NCBI GenBank assembly: GCA_023253905.1
Contig: JALREG010000394.1
Location: 1-8,338 of the forward strand
Reading direction: 5' to 3'
DNA: 8,338 bases
Origin: Burkholderiaceae bacterium
GTDB lineage: Bacteria > Pseudomonadota > Gammaproteobacteria > Burkholderiales > Burkholderiaceae
The notes beneath the pieces are model-generated. The model had not been told where the DNA came from and searched no databases. It saw nothing but the letters and a program-made list of their open reading frames with translations. The first letter of the stretch is position 1. Each line of letters opens with the position of its first letter. The position numbers and the translations under genes are program-made. Of the stretch, positions 1 through 6,466 are shown one piece after another.

Positions 1-78
1 AGTATTAATCGCAATGAACTCAACGCCTTTTAGCCCCGCATCAATCATGCGATTAACTGCATTAACTCCGCCGCCACC
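1..78 (-). pseudogene. ftsZ: FtsZ fragment (N-terminal GTP-binding region), foreign left end
   Basis: Seen: the minus strand reads without a stop as [11 protein letters not shown] (46-78), then IDAGLK and GVEFIAINT (1-24). This is the glycine-rich T1 nucleotide-binding loop and following helix of FtsZ, the tubulin-like GTPase that forms the cell-division ring. Only about 26 codons are present; the gene would continue left of the window. The codon that would precede the GGGG run (79-81) reads Asp, which does not fit FtsZ, so the match stops near 78. Known: the GGGGVN form with V after the glycines, followed by GVEFIAINT, is typical of actinobacterial FtsZ. The stretch is far poorer in GC (27 of 66 bases) than the rest of the window. 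Inferred: a foreign piece joined to the thiolase gene, probably from a low-GC actinobacterium and probably by chimeric assembly. Confidence 0.8.
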
Positions 79-1026
79 GTCAACCGCCTCTGCGGTTCCG
101 GCATGGACGCCGTCGCCATGGCCGCCCGCGCCATCGCCGCAGGCGAGATCGAGCTCGCCATGGCGGGCGGCGTGGAGTCCATGTCGCGCGCGCCCTTCGT
201 CATGCCCAAGGCGCAGACCGCCTTTGCCCGTGAAAACGCGGTTTATGACACCACCATCGGCTGGCGCTTCATCAACCCGCGTACCAAGGCCATGGTGGGG
301 GTTGATTCAATGCCCGAGACCGCCGAGAACGTGGCCGCCGATTTCCGTATCGGGCGCGCCGATCAGGATGCGATGGCGCTTCGAAGCCAGATGCGCGCAC
401 TCGCGGCCCAGAAAAACGGCACCTTTGATATCGAGATCGTGCCGGTCACGATCCCCTCGAAAAAGGGTGACGCCGTGGTGGTGGACCGCGACGAGCATCC
501 GCGCGAGACCTCACTCGAAGCGCTTGCAAAACTCAAACCCGTCGTGCGGCCCGACGGCACCGTGACCGCCGGCAACGCCTCGGGTGTGAATGACGGCGCA
601 GCCGCGCTTCTCCTCGCAAGTGAAGCTGCCGCCGCGCGCCACGGGCTCACCCCCATCGCACGCGTGCACACGATGGCGACAACGGGCGTGGCCCCCCGGA
701 TCATGGGTATCGGGCCCGGACCCTCCACCAAGAAGCTGCTCGCCAAGACCGGTCTATCCATTGGCCAGATCGATGTGATTGAGCTCAATGAAGCCTTCGC
801 CGCGCAGGGCCTTGCGGTGCTGCGCGAACTCGGTCTACCCGATGACGCCGCACATGTGAATCCGAACGGCGGCGCGATCGCGCTCGGCCACCCGCTTGGC
901 ATGTCGGGCGCGCGTCTCGTCCTCACTGCAGCCCGGCAGCTGCAGCGCACCGGCGGCCGCTATGCCATCACCACCATGTGCATCGGTGTGGGCCAGGGCA
1001 TTTCGCTTCTGATCGAGCGCGTCTGA
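73..1026 (+). CDS. 3-oxoadipyl-CoA / acetyl-CoA C-acyltransferase (thiolase), 5'-truncated
   Basis: Thiolases cleave a 3-oxoacyl-CoA with free CoA to acetyl-CoA and a shortened acyl-CoA, in the cytoplasm. Seen: [13 protein letters not shown] holds the acyl-accepting Cys (codon 91-93), with [13 protein letters not shown] just downstream; NEAFAAQ and [14 protein letters not shown] carry the catalytic His (codon 889-891), and TMCIGVGQG the second catalytic Cys (979-981). Known: YDTTIGWRF and [12 protein letters not shown] are close to PaaJ/PcaF, the beta-ketoadipyl-CoA thiolases of phenylacetate and protocatechuate breakdown, so that role is favoured over a biosynthetic PhaA-type thiolase. No other aromatic-pathway gene lies here to confirm it. 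About 317 residues remain of a usual ~400. The first ~85-90 are missing, because the frame runs into an ftsZ fragment and a stop at 31-33. The ATG at 103 is internal, after the active-site Cys, and is not the true start. Confidence 0.9.
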   Translation, partial: ATVNRLCGSGMDAVAMAARAIAAGEIELAMAGGVESMSRAPFVMPKAQTAFARENAVYDTTIGWRFINPRTKAMVGVDSMPETAENVAADFRIGRADQDAMALRSQMRALAAQKNGTFDIEIVPVTIPSKKGDAVVVDRDEHPRETSLEALAKLKPVVRPDGTVTAGNASGVNDGAAALLLASEAAAARHGLTPIARVHTMATTGVAPRIMGIGPGPSTKKLLAKTGLSIGQIDVIELNEAFAAQGLAVLRELGLPDDAAHVNPNGGAIALGHPLGMSGARLVLTAARQLQRTGGRYAITTMCIGVGQGISLLIERV

Positions 1027-1035
1027 GCGCTGGCT

Positions 1036-1063
1036 CGAAATGCGCGCATGATTGCGCGCTTCG
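1036..1063 (+). terminator. Hairpin after thiolase gene, possible weak terminator
   Basis: Nine bases after the thiolase stop, GCGCGC (1042-1047) pairs with GCGCGC (1054-1059) around a 6-base loop. A further CGAA (1036-1039) pairs with TTCG (1060-1063) across a 2-base bulge. No run of T follows, so it is not a textbook intrinsic terminator. It could end or attenuate transcription between the thiolase and the NTF2-like gene, or protect the 3' end of the mRNA. The fold was worked out by eye. Confidence 0.3.
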
Positions 1064-1093
1064 CACCCTTATTTGCCCAACAAGGAAATCAGC

Positions 1094-1477
1094 ATGAGCG
1101 ACCAGACGGTTATTGCAGAGATCGAAGCTCTGGAGACGCAGCGCCGAGCCGCGCTGGTCGAGAAAAATTTCGCGAGCCTTGCCAATATGCTGGGCGAGGA
1201 CCTGCTCTATGTTCACTCATCGGCGGTGGCCGAGGACAAGGCGCTGTATCTGAAGAAGCTCACCGACGGGCTTTACAACTACAGCGCGCTCAGGTCGCTG
1301 CGGCGCGTACACCGGGTGCTGGGCGACGTGGTGCTGGTCGACGGAGATCTTGAAATCAGCGTTCGCGTGAGCGGCGTCGACAAAGTGGTAAACAGCCGCT
1401 ACCTGCAGGTATGGGCGCGCCGCGCCGGCGGCTGGAAGATGATCTCCTGGCAATCGACCCCCATCCCGCAGGGCTAA
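1094..1477 (+). CDS. NTF2-like superfamily protein (DUF4440/SnoaL-like)
   Basis: A 127-residue cytoplasmic protein without signal peptide or membrane segment. Seen: an N-terminal helix with EIEALETQRRAALVEKNF, then LYVHSSAVAEDKALYLKKL and a C-terminal strand region ending WKMISWQSTPIP. Known: this order (E-x-x-R-x-A helix, a Y-V-H-S turn, a Y-L-x-x-L helix, and a final W-x-x-x-x-W-Q-S-T strand) is typical of the DUF4440 branch of the NTF2-like cone fold, whose members are small enzymes or ligand-binding proteins of very mixed function. No substrate can be assigned. The ATG at 1094 is chosen because AAGGAAAT (1082-1089) is a well-spaced ribosome binding site; an upstream in-frame ATG at 1052 falls in the hairpin and lacks one. 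It lies 67 bp after the thiolase and could be co-transcribed with it. Confidence 0.75.
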   Translation: MSDQTVIAEIEALETQRRAALVEKNFASLANMLGEDLLYVHSSAVAEDKALYLKKLTDGLYNYSALRSLRRVHRVLGDVVLVDGDLEISVRVSGVDKVVNSRYLQVWARRAGGWKMISWQSTPIPQG

Positions 1478-1489
1478 GCACCCTTTAGC

Positions 1490-1520
1490 GCGCGGCGGGC
1501 GATCGGTTGCCCTGCCGCGC
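1490..1520 (+). terminator. GC-rich hairpin after NTF2-like gene, possible terminator
   Basis: GCGCGGCGGG (1490-1499) pairs with CCTGCCGCGC (1511-1520) over ten positions including one G-T wobble, with an 11-base loop. It begins 13 bases after the TAA of the NTF2-like gene. No T-run follows, so intrinsic termination is uncertain. The remaining gap to the transporter gene (1521-1604) is very C-rich; I see no clear promoter in it. Confidence 0.35.
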
Positions 1521-1604
1521 TCACCTCGCCGGGCCGGCCCGCTCGCGCCGCCCGGCGCGCGCCAACCGGCAGGCAGCACGCCCACTCGCCGCGGACCGCC
1601 CCCC

Positions 1605-2369
1605 ATGGACATGAGTTTCATCACCGACCCGTTCTTCTACGCGGTCGCCGTCCCCGCGGTGCTTCTCACGGGCATCTCCAAGGCGGGCTTCGGCGGCGCG
1701 GTCGGCGGGCTCGCGGTTCCGCTTCTATCGCTTGCAGTGCCGGTGCCCCAGGCGCTTGCGATCATGCTGCCGCTTCTCTGCATCATGGACATCCTGGGGC
1801 TGATCGCTTATCGCCGCACCTTTGATGCGCGGATCCTCAAGCTCGCGATTCCCGCGGGCATGGTGGGCATCCTCCTGGGCACGCTCTTGTTTCGGGTGGT
1901 CGATCCGCGCTGGATCCAGGCGCTGATCGGCATTGAGGCGGTGATCTTCGCGCTCAATTTCATGCTGAGTAAGCCGCCACCCAAGCCAGACGGCCCGGTA
2001 CCCATCTCGCCGATCAAGGCGCGTTTCTGGCCGGCAATGTCGGGCTTTACCAGCTTCATCTCGCATGCGGGCAGTCCGCCGATGCTGCAGTTCATGTTGC
2101 CGCTGGGGCTCGAGCCCCGGGTGTTCGTGGGTACGATGAACTGGTTTTTCGCCTGTATCAATTACGCGAAGTGGATTCCCTATGCGATGCTGGGCCTCAT
2201 CGATCTGCGCAACACCGGCACCTCAGCCATGCTGCTGCCGGTGGTGCCCTTGGGCTTTCTGATTGGCTACTTCGTCTTGCGCAAGATCAATGTTGAGTGG
2301 TTCAGACGCATCGCCGTCTGGGGATTGCTCACCACGGGCTTGAAGCTTTGCTGGGACGCCTTTATCTGA
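1605..2369 (+). CDS. TauE/SafE-family membrane transporter (sulfite/organosulfonate exporter family)
   Basis: A 254-residue polytopic inner-membrane protein of usual length for the TauE/SafE (DUF81) family, with about eight predicted hydrophobic segments. Seen: an N-terminal half with AVPAVLLTGISKAGFGGAVGG and PLLSLAVPVPQALAIMLPLL, a polar linker KPPPKPDGP, then a second half with SFISHAGSPPMLQFMLPLGL and NWFFACINYAKWIPYAMLGL. Known: the family is built as an inverted repeat with a G-x-G-G-rich motif in each half; characterised members move sulfite, sulfoacetate or other sulfur-containing anions, and many are uncharacterised. Inferred: anion export, substrate unknown, since no taurine, sulfite or sulfur-oxidation gene is near. 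The ATG at 1605 lacks a convincing ribosome binding site, and the in-frame ATG at 1611 is an equally possible start. The gene ends 59 bp before hsp20 on the same strand. Confidence 0.85.
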   Translation: MDMSFITDPFFYAVAVPAVLLTGISKAGFGGAVGGLAVPLLSLAVPVPQALAIMLPLLCIMDILGLIAYRRTFDARILKLAIPAGMVGILLGTLLFRVVDPRWIQALIGIEAVIFALNFMLSKPPPKPDGPVPISPIKARFWPAMSGFTSFISHAGSPPMLQFMLPLGLEPRVFVGTMNWFFACINYAKWIPYAMLGLIDLRNTGTSAMLLPVVPLGFLIGYFVLRKINVEWFRRIAVWGLLTTGLKLCWDAFI

Positions 2370-2377
2370 GGTCGTAT

Positions 2378-2399
2378 CGGGGCGCCCATCCATGCCCCG
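2378..2399 (+). other. Hairpin in the hsp20 leader / end of transporter gene
   Basis: CGGGGC (2378-2383) pairs with GCCCCG (2394-2399) around a 10-base loop, nine bases past the transporter stop and upstream of the hsp20 ribosome binding site. It may be the end of the upstream transcript or part of the hsp20 5' leader. It lacks a T-run and does not itself cover the ribosome binding site. Confidence 0.3.
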
Positions 2400-2428
2400 C
2401 CACACTTGAGTCAAAGGGAGATCCCATC

Positions 2429-2848
2429 ATGGCCCGTCTGTCTGTCTACGATCCGTTTGCCGAAGTTTTTCCGGAAATTTTTCGAGGCCTCCTGCAGCAG
2501 CCTGCGCGGGCGCAGGCCGATGTCGCCGAGATTCGTATCGAGGTGCAGGAAAACGCTCAGCAATATCAGGTGCAGGCCGAGCTTCCTGGTGTGAAGAAGG
2601 AAGATATCAACGTGCAGGTGGATGGTAATCGCGTGTCGATCACCGCCGAGACCCGCCGCGAGGCGCCGCCGCGCGAGGGCGAACGACTGCTCCGAAGCGA
2701 GCGTTTTTATGGCGCCATGGCACGTCAGTTCACCCTGGGCACGGAGCTTGATGAGACCGCTGTGCAGGCACGCTTTGACAACGGCCTGCTCATGCTCACG
2801 CTACCGAAGAAACAACTGCCCGCCGCGCGGCGCGTCACGATCCAGTAG
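2429..2848 (+). CDS. Small heat shock protein, Hsp20/alpha-crystallin family
   Basis: An ATP-independent holdase that forms oligomers and binds unfolding proteins in the cytoplasm until Hsp70/ClpB systems refold them. 139 residues, the usual size. Seen: a short N-terminal arm, MARLSVYDPFAEVFPEIF; an alpha-crystallin domain from about residue 33, with YQVQAELPGVKKEDINVQVD and, near its end, ARFDNGLLMLTLPKK (the conserved A-x-x-x-N-G-L-L signature); and a C-terminal V-T-I, a weak version of the I-x-I/V oligomerisation motif. The ATG at 2429 is chosen because AAAGGGAG (2413-2420) sits 8 bases upstream; the frame is open further upstream but that part overlaps the transporter. Known: MxxLxVYDPFAEVFPE-type starts are common in betaproteobacterial Hsp20s. 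No clear sigma-32 promoter is visible upstream. The gene converges on the copper-chaperone gene with a 21-bp gap. Confidence 0.95.
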   Translation: MARLSVYDPFAEVFPEIFRGLLQQPARAQADVAEIRIEVQENAQQYQVQAELPGVKKEDINVQVDGNRVSITAETRREAPPREGERLLRSERFYGAMARQFTLGTELDETAVQARFDNGLLMLTLPKKQLPAARRVTIQ

Positions 2849-2849
2849 G

Positions 2850-2880
2850 CGCGGGAGCAGTCAGGCTGATCAGCCCCGCG
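2850..2880. terminator. Inverted repeat between convergent hsp20 and copZ-like genes
   Basis: CGCGGG (2850-2855) is complementary to CCCGCG (2875-2880). Between and overlapping them lies the perfect 12-bp palindrome GGCTGATCAGCC (2864-2875), which covers the stop codon of the copper-chaperone gene. Placed exactly between two convergent genes, it may be a bidirectional terminator. No T-run is seen on either strand, so this is tentative. Confidence 0.35.
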
Positions 2881-3073
2881 AGGCCGTCACCGGGTAACCT
2901 GCCTCGGTGATGGCCTCGGCCACTTTCGTTCGTGCGAGCTGCGTGTGAACCTCAACCCGGTTCTGCGCCAGATCAACCTTCACCTGCGCAGCCTGATCCA
3001 GGCTCTGTATCGAACGCGTGACGGCTGCGGCACAATGGCTGCAACTCATTCCACTTACGTCAAAGCTATACAT
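2870..3073 (-). CDS. copZ: CopZ-like copper chaperone (heavy-metal-associated domain protein)
   Basis: A 67-residue single HMA domain. Seen: [19 protein letters not shown] carries the metal-binding Cys pair (Cys11 and Cys14, C-x-x-C), followed by the alternating [13 protein letters not shown] strands and a final helix ending EAGYPV. This is the complete beta-alpha-beta-beta-alpha-beta ferredoxin-like fold. Known: such proteins bind Cu(I) in the cytoplasm and hand it to the HMA domain or transport site of CopA-type ATPases. The ATG at 3073 is chosen over an upstream extension because a GGGAG ribosome binding site lies 6 bases before it and the HMA fold starts there. The gene is divergent from the P-type ATPase (53 bp between starts), which strongly supports a joint role in copper homeostasis. 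A mercury-binding MerP-like role is less likely: there is no signal peptide and no mer gene. Confidence 0.85.
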   Translation of the reverse strand: MYSFDVSGMSCSHCAAAVTRSIQSLDQAAQVKVDLAQNRVEVHTQLARTKVAEAITEAGYPVTASRG

Positions 3074-3126
3074 GCGAATCTCCCGCTGGCCCGCGTCTGT
3101 GCTCGCCGCCCTGTGAATTGTCCCAC
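3074..3126. promoter_or_regulatory. Divergent copZ-copA intergenic region
   Basis: Only 53 bp separate the two start codons, so both promoters must lie here or extend into the coding regions. The copZ side has a clear ribosome binding site (GGGAG on the minus strand, about 3080-3084). The copA side has none that is convincing before its ATG. I see no ACCTTCC-type CueR dyad and no obvious -35/-10 pair. Confidence 0.5.
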
Positions 3127-5436
3127 ATGACTTCGGATCCACAGGCGATCGCTCCCAACGACACCCGCACGCGCCTTGACATCAGTGGAATGACCTGCGC
3201 GGCCTGCGTGGGTCGGGTGGAGCGCACGCTCGCGAAAATCGAGGGCGTACGTAAGGCGAGCGTGAACCTTGCCACCGAAACGGCGCAGGTTGAGCATGAG
3301 CCCGATGCGGTCCGCCCCAGCGTGCTGATCGCTGCGATTGAGCAGGCCGGCTATGGCGCGCGCATTCATGACGACCCGCATCCTAAGGGGGAAAATGCCG
3401 CCCCGCCTCTCGACCGCGATCTGATTGCCGCAGTGGCAGCGCTCGCGCTGGCCGCTCCGCTCGCGTTACCGATGCTGGTCGCGCCCTTTGGTGGCGACTT
3501 GGTGCTCCCCGGACTCTGGCAACTGGTGCTGTCGGCTCCTGTGCAGTTTGTGCTCGGTGCGCGCTTTTATCGCGCAGGCTGGCGCGCTGCGCGCGCGCTC
3601 GAGGGCAACATGGATCTGCTGGTTGCGCTGGGCACCTCGGCGGCCTGGGGTCTCAGCGCCTGGACGCTCTGGGCACATCGTGGCCATGAGCATCCGCCCC
3701 TTTATTTCGAGGCCTCGAGCGTGGTGATCGCACTCGTGCTGCTTGGCAAGTGGCTCGAGCTTCGTGCGCGTCGCAGCACCGCGGCAGCCATTCGCGCACT
3801 CTCTGCGCTGCGACCCGAACACGCGCGGATCGCGGTCGACGGTCGCGAAATCGAACTGCCGCTTGACCAGGTACGTATCGGTGATCGCGTGATGGTGCGC
3901 CCTGGCGAGCGCATTGCAGTCGACGGCGAAGTCGAGAGCGGACGCTCGCATGTCGATGAGTCCATGCTCACGGGAGAAAGCGTGCCGGTCGTGCGCGAGC
4001 CAGGTGATCGGGTAACCGGCGGTTCGATGAATGGCGATGGCGCGCTGGTGGTTCGAACGACCGCGATCGGCGCTGCGACGGTGCTCGCACGAATCATCGA
4101 GCTGGTCGAAGCGGCGCAGGCGAACAAGGCGCCGATCCAGCGGCTGGTCGACCGCGTAAGCTCCGTCTTCGTGCCGGTCGTGCTCGTGCTTGCACTGGTC
4201 ACCCTTCTTGGCTGGGGACTCTTGCGTGGCGACTGGACAGCCGCCGTTATGCATGCGGTGGCCGTGCTCGTGATTGCCTGCCCCTGCGCGCTCGGGCTCG
4301 CCACACCGGCCGCGATCATGGCAGGTACCGGCGTGGCCGCCCGTCACGGCATTCTGATCAAGGATGCGCAAGCGCTTGAGGTCGCGCATCACGTTACCGT
4401 GGTTGCATTCGACAAAACCGGCACACTCACGGTCGGCGAGCCCCGCGTCACCGCCTGCGAGGTCGCAGCCGGCGTCGATCGCGGGCGCATGCTCGCGCTC
4501 GCCGCAGCGGTACAGGCGGCAAGCGAGCATCCGCTTGCGCGCGCCGTACGCCGGGCCCATGCTGACGAAGCCAGTGCCGAGCCGTTGCCGCTCGCGCAAG
4601 ACACCCGCGCGGTCGCGGGTCGCGGCGTCATTGCACAGGTGAAAACTCATGCTGCTGATGCACAGGCGCTCACCGTGCTGATCGGCAACGCCCGGCTCAT
4701 GCGTGATCACGCAATCGACCTCACGGCGCTTCAGGCGAGCGCAGAGCGCCACGCGGCAGCAGGACAAACCGTGTCATATGTGGCGGTGGCTGACCCGGGA
4801 CCGGCCGGCGTCCCCCGCGCCCTCGGGCTATTGGCCTTTGGCGATGCGATCCGTCCGGGCGCGAGCAAAGCCATCGCCATGCTTCGGGCGCAGGGCCTGC
4901 GCACCGTCCTGATCAGCGGTGACAACGAAGGCGCGGCGCAGGCCGTGGGTCGTGAGCTTGGGCTCGACGATATCCACGCGGGCGTGCTGCCCGAGCGCAA
5001 GGCGCAGCTGATCGCGTCGCTTCGCGGCGAGCCGCCCCGTGGTGTGGTCGCCATGGTCGGTGATGGCATCAACGATGCCCCCGCGCTCGCTGCCGCCGAT
5101 GTGGGCATTGCCATGGGGAGCGGCACAGATGTCGCGATGCATGCGGCCGGGATCACCCTCATGCGCGGCGATCCGCTCCTCGTGCCGGCTGCGCTCGATA
5201 TTTCGCGTCGTACGCATGCCCGAATCCGTCAGAACCTGTTCTGGGCATTTTTCTACAACGTGATTGGCATTCCCGCAGCGATGCTGGGCGCGCTTGACCC
5301 GGTGATCGCCGGGGCCGCGATGGCCTTGTCTTCCGTTAGCGTGGTCGGCAATGCGCTGTTACTGAAGCGCTGGCGGCCCGCACCTCAGACGGGTACCGCG
5401 CCCGGGTCGCCCCAGGCAAACCCGGCAAAAGCGTAA
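3127..5436 (+). CDS. copA: Cu(I)-exporting P-type ATPase (P1B-1 subtype, CopA family)
   Basis: Pumps Cu(I) from the cytoplasm across the inner membrane at the cost of ATP. 769 residues from the ATG at 3127; an in-frame TTG at 3118 is possible. Domains in order: one N-terminal HMA domain with GMTCAAC (Cys24/Cys27); membrane segments from about residue 97; actuator domain with TGES (282-285); transport-site CPC (385-387) followed by ALGLATP; phosphorylation site DKTGTLT (Asp429); nucleotide-binding SEHP (His468); hinge GDGIND (645-650); last membrane pair with YN (710-711) and M-x-x-S-S (Met732, Ser735-736). Known: CPC with YN and M-x-x-S-S is the Cu(I) signature, as opposed to Zn/Cd or Ag-only pumps. 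All key residues are present, so the protein should be active. It is divergent from the chaperone gene, and its last 52 bp overlap the end of the opposite-strand DHH gene. A C-terminal tail rich in Pro, Ala and Gly follows the last membrane segment. Confidence 0.96.
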   Translation: MTSDPQAIAPNDTRTRLDISGMTCAACVGRVERTLAKIEGVRKASVNLATETAQVEHEPDAVRPSVLIAAIEQAGYGARIHDDPHPKGENAAPPLDRDLIAAVAALALAAPLALPMLVAPFGGDLVLPGLWQLVLSAPVQFVLGARFYRAGWRAARALEGNMDLLVALGTSAAWGLSAWTLWAHRGHEHPPLYFEASSVVIALVLLGKWLELRARRSTAAAIRALSALRPEHARIAVDGREIELPLDQVRIGDRVMVRPGERIAVDGEVESGRSHVDESMLTGESVPVVREPGDRVTGGSMNGDGALVVRTTAIGAATVLARIIELVEAAQANKAPIQRLVDRVSSVFVPVVLVLALVTLLGWGLLRGDWTAAVMHAVAVLVIACPCALGLATPAAIMAGTGVAARHGILIKDAQALEVAHHVTVVAFDKTGTLTVGEPRVTACEVAAGVDRGRMLALAAAVQAASEHPLARAVRRAHADEASAEPLPLAQDTRAVAGRGVIAQVKTHAADAQALTVLIGNARLMRDHAIDLTALQASAERHAAAGQTVSYVAVADPGPAGVPRALGLLAFGDAIRPGASKAIAMLRAQGLRTVLISGDNEGAAQAVGRELGLDDIHAGVLPERKAQLIASLRGEPPRGVVAMVGDGINDAPALAAADVGIAMGSGTDVAMHAAGITLMRGDPLLVPAALDISRRTHARIRQNLFWAFFYNVIGIPAAMLGALDPVIAGAAMALSSVSVVGNALLLKRWRPAPQTGTAPGSPQANPAKA

Positions 5437-6362
5437 GCGAACGCCTCAAAGCGCGAGGCCGGCAGGGCTTCGATCGCTGCCGCCGCCGCCCGCCCACCGC
5501 CCCCAAAGGCAGCACACAGCCGATCGGCGCCACGCCGCCGCGCGATCGGCGCCCGCACGCTGATGTCGATCGCGCCATCGGCCCGCTCGCGCGCCACTGC
5601 GTGTGCACGCGTTGGATCGTCGCTCGCCATCCGATTGGCAAAGGGCCCGATCACGCGGCGGGACCACCCCGCATCGGGCAGAAGCCAGATCCGACCGGTG
5701 GCGCCCTCACGCCAGGGCGGCAGGGCAAGCGCCTGAGCCAGATCGTCTCGGCGGCGCAGATCGAGCGCCTGCAGCACCGGCTCGGCGGCCAGGGCATCGA
5801 GGGGGTCGCGATGTCTTACGAGAAGCCGATAGAGCTCGGCCGGTGCAATCAGGCAGTCGGAGTCATGGTCACCGTAGGCGTTGTAGTTGACCGACTCGCC
5901 AAGCGTCTTCAGGGCCTCACAGGTTTCCGAATCAAAGCCGCCACGCGCAGCGAGCGCCTGCGCGCTCGCCGCGAGGTTATCGCCCCAGGCCGCAGCCGCT
6001 GCCCAGGCGCTGAAGCGGCCGCCCAGGTAGCGGTCCACGATCAGGCTCGTGCACTGCGACGGATCGGTATCGATCCAAGCGGCCAGACCAGGATGCTCGA
6101 AGCGGCGCTCGGCCGAATGATGATCGAAGTAACGCACCGTGGCGCCCGCGGCAAGGAGCCGGGAGAGCGCCGCCACGTTTCGATCGATCGAGATATCACA
6201 GACGGTGATCTGATCGCCGCTTTGCGCCACCACGCGCTCCAAGAGCGCGATCTCGTGCTTTCGACCGGTCACCAGCGTTGCCGGCCCGGGTTCGGCCAGG
6301 CGCAGCTGCACCATTGCAAACAGCCCGTCGGCGTCGCCATTACAGACATCGATCAAGGCCAT
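5385..6362 (-). CDS. DHH/DHHA1-family phosphoesterase
   Basis: 325 residues, cytoplasmic. Seen: N-terminal DHH domain with NGDADG (residues 8-13, metal ligands Asp10 and Asp12), CDIS (Asp56), the signature YFDHHSAE (DHH at 80-82) and WGDN (127-130); a helical linker; then a C-terminal DHHA1 domain with [19 protein letters not shown] and [12 protein letters not shown] (GGGGR at 287-291). Known: the superfamily hydrolyses phosphodiester or phosphoanhydride bonds with Mn2+ (RecJ, NrnA nanoRNase/pAp phosphatase, GdpP, PPX1). The length and compact two-domain plan resemble NrnA-like proteins rather than RecJ, but the substrate cannot be called. Odd: the usual GGGGH of DHHA1 reads GGGGR. The ATG at 6362 is chosen for the ribosome binding site GGGGGAGA about 9 bases upstream and because the metal-binding motif begins soon after. 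It is divergent from the PRPP-synthetase-like gene and overlaps the end of the ATPase gene by 52 bp. Confidence 0.88.
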   Translation of the reverse strand: MALIDVCNGDADGLFAMVQLRLAEPGPATLVTGRKHEIALLERVVAQSGDQITVCDISIDRNVAALSRLLAAGATVRYFDHHSAERRFEHPGLAAWIDTDPSQCTSLIVDRYLGGRFSAWAAAAAWGDNLAASAQALAARGGFDSETCEALKTLGESVNYNAYGDHDSDCLIAPAELYRLLVRHRDPLDALAAEPVLQALDLRRRDDLAQALALPPWREGATGRIWLLPDAGWSRRVIGPFANRMASDDPTRAHAVARERADGAIDISVRAPIARRRGADRLCAAFGGGGRAAAAAIEALPASRFEAFAYAFAGFAWGDPGAVPV

Positions 6363-6466
6363 TGCGCAAAATCTCCCCCGGTTGGTGGCGACATCGTAGC
6401 GCCTTGCGCGCGCGCACACCGGACGGCCGGCAGGCAGGCACGCTGTGCGGCAAGGAGAGCCCTGTG
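6363..6466. promoter_or_regulatory. Divergent intergenic region, DHH and PRPP-synthetase-like genes
   Basis: 104 bp between the two start codons, so it should hold both promoters. Ribosome binding sites are visible at each edge: the minus-strand GGGGGAG near 6372-6378 and the plus-strand AAGGAGAG (6452-6459). The middle is GC-rich with a GCGCGCGC run and repeated GGCAGGCAGGCA. I could not identify a regulator box (no TTGAT-N4-ATCAA Fnr site) or a clear -35/-10 pair. Confidence 0.45.

Noticed and set aside
2346..2355. TTTGCTGGGA, like the U-[UC]-G-C-U element of ROSE RNA thermometers
   Set aside because: It lies within the transporter coding sequence, over 60 bases from the hsp20 ribosome binding site, with no matching anti-sequence placement.
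2405..2430. CTTGAG, 12 bases, then CCCATCAT: resembles a sigma-32 heat-shock promoter before hsp20
   Set aside because: The putative -10 overlaps the start codon at 2429, so transcription would begin inside the gene and bypass its good ribosome binding site.
3466..4767. Long open frame of 433 codons on the minus strand inside the copper ATPase gene
   Set aside because: Its composition (His, Arg, Asp-rich with no recognisable domain) is that of a shadow frame of a high-GC gene, and the plus strand encodes a complete, motif-perfect P-type ATPase.
6408..6417. GCGCGCGCGC run in the DHH/PRPP-synthetase intergenic region, considered as a regulatory repeat
   Set aside because: Simple alternating GC runs are expected at this base composition; no symmetric operator-like arms were seen.
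5601..6466. Plus-strand open frame across the DHH gene
   Set aside because: It is the antisense of a gene with clear DHH and DHHA1 motifs and shows no domain of its own.
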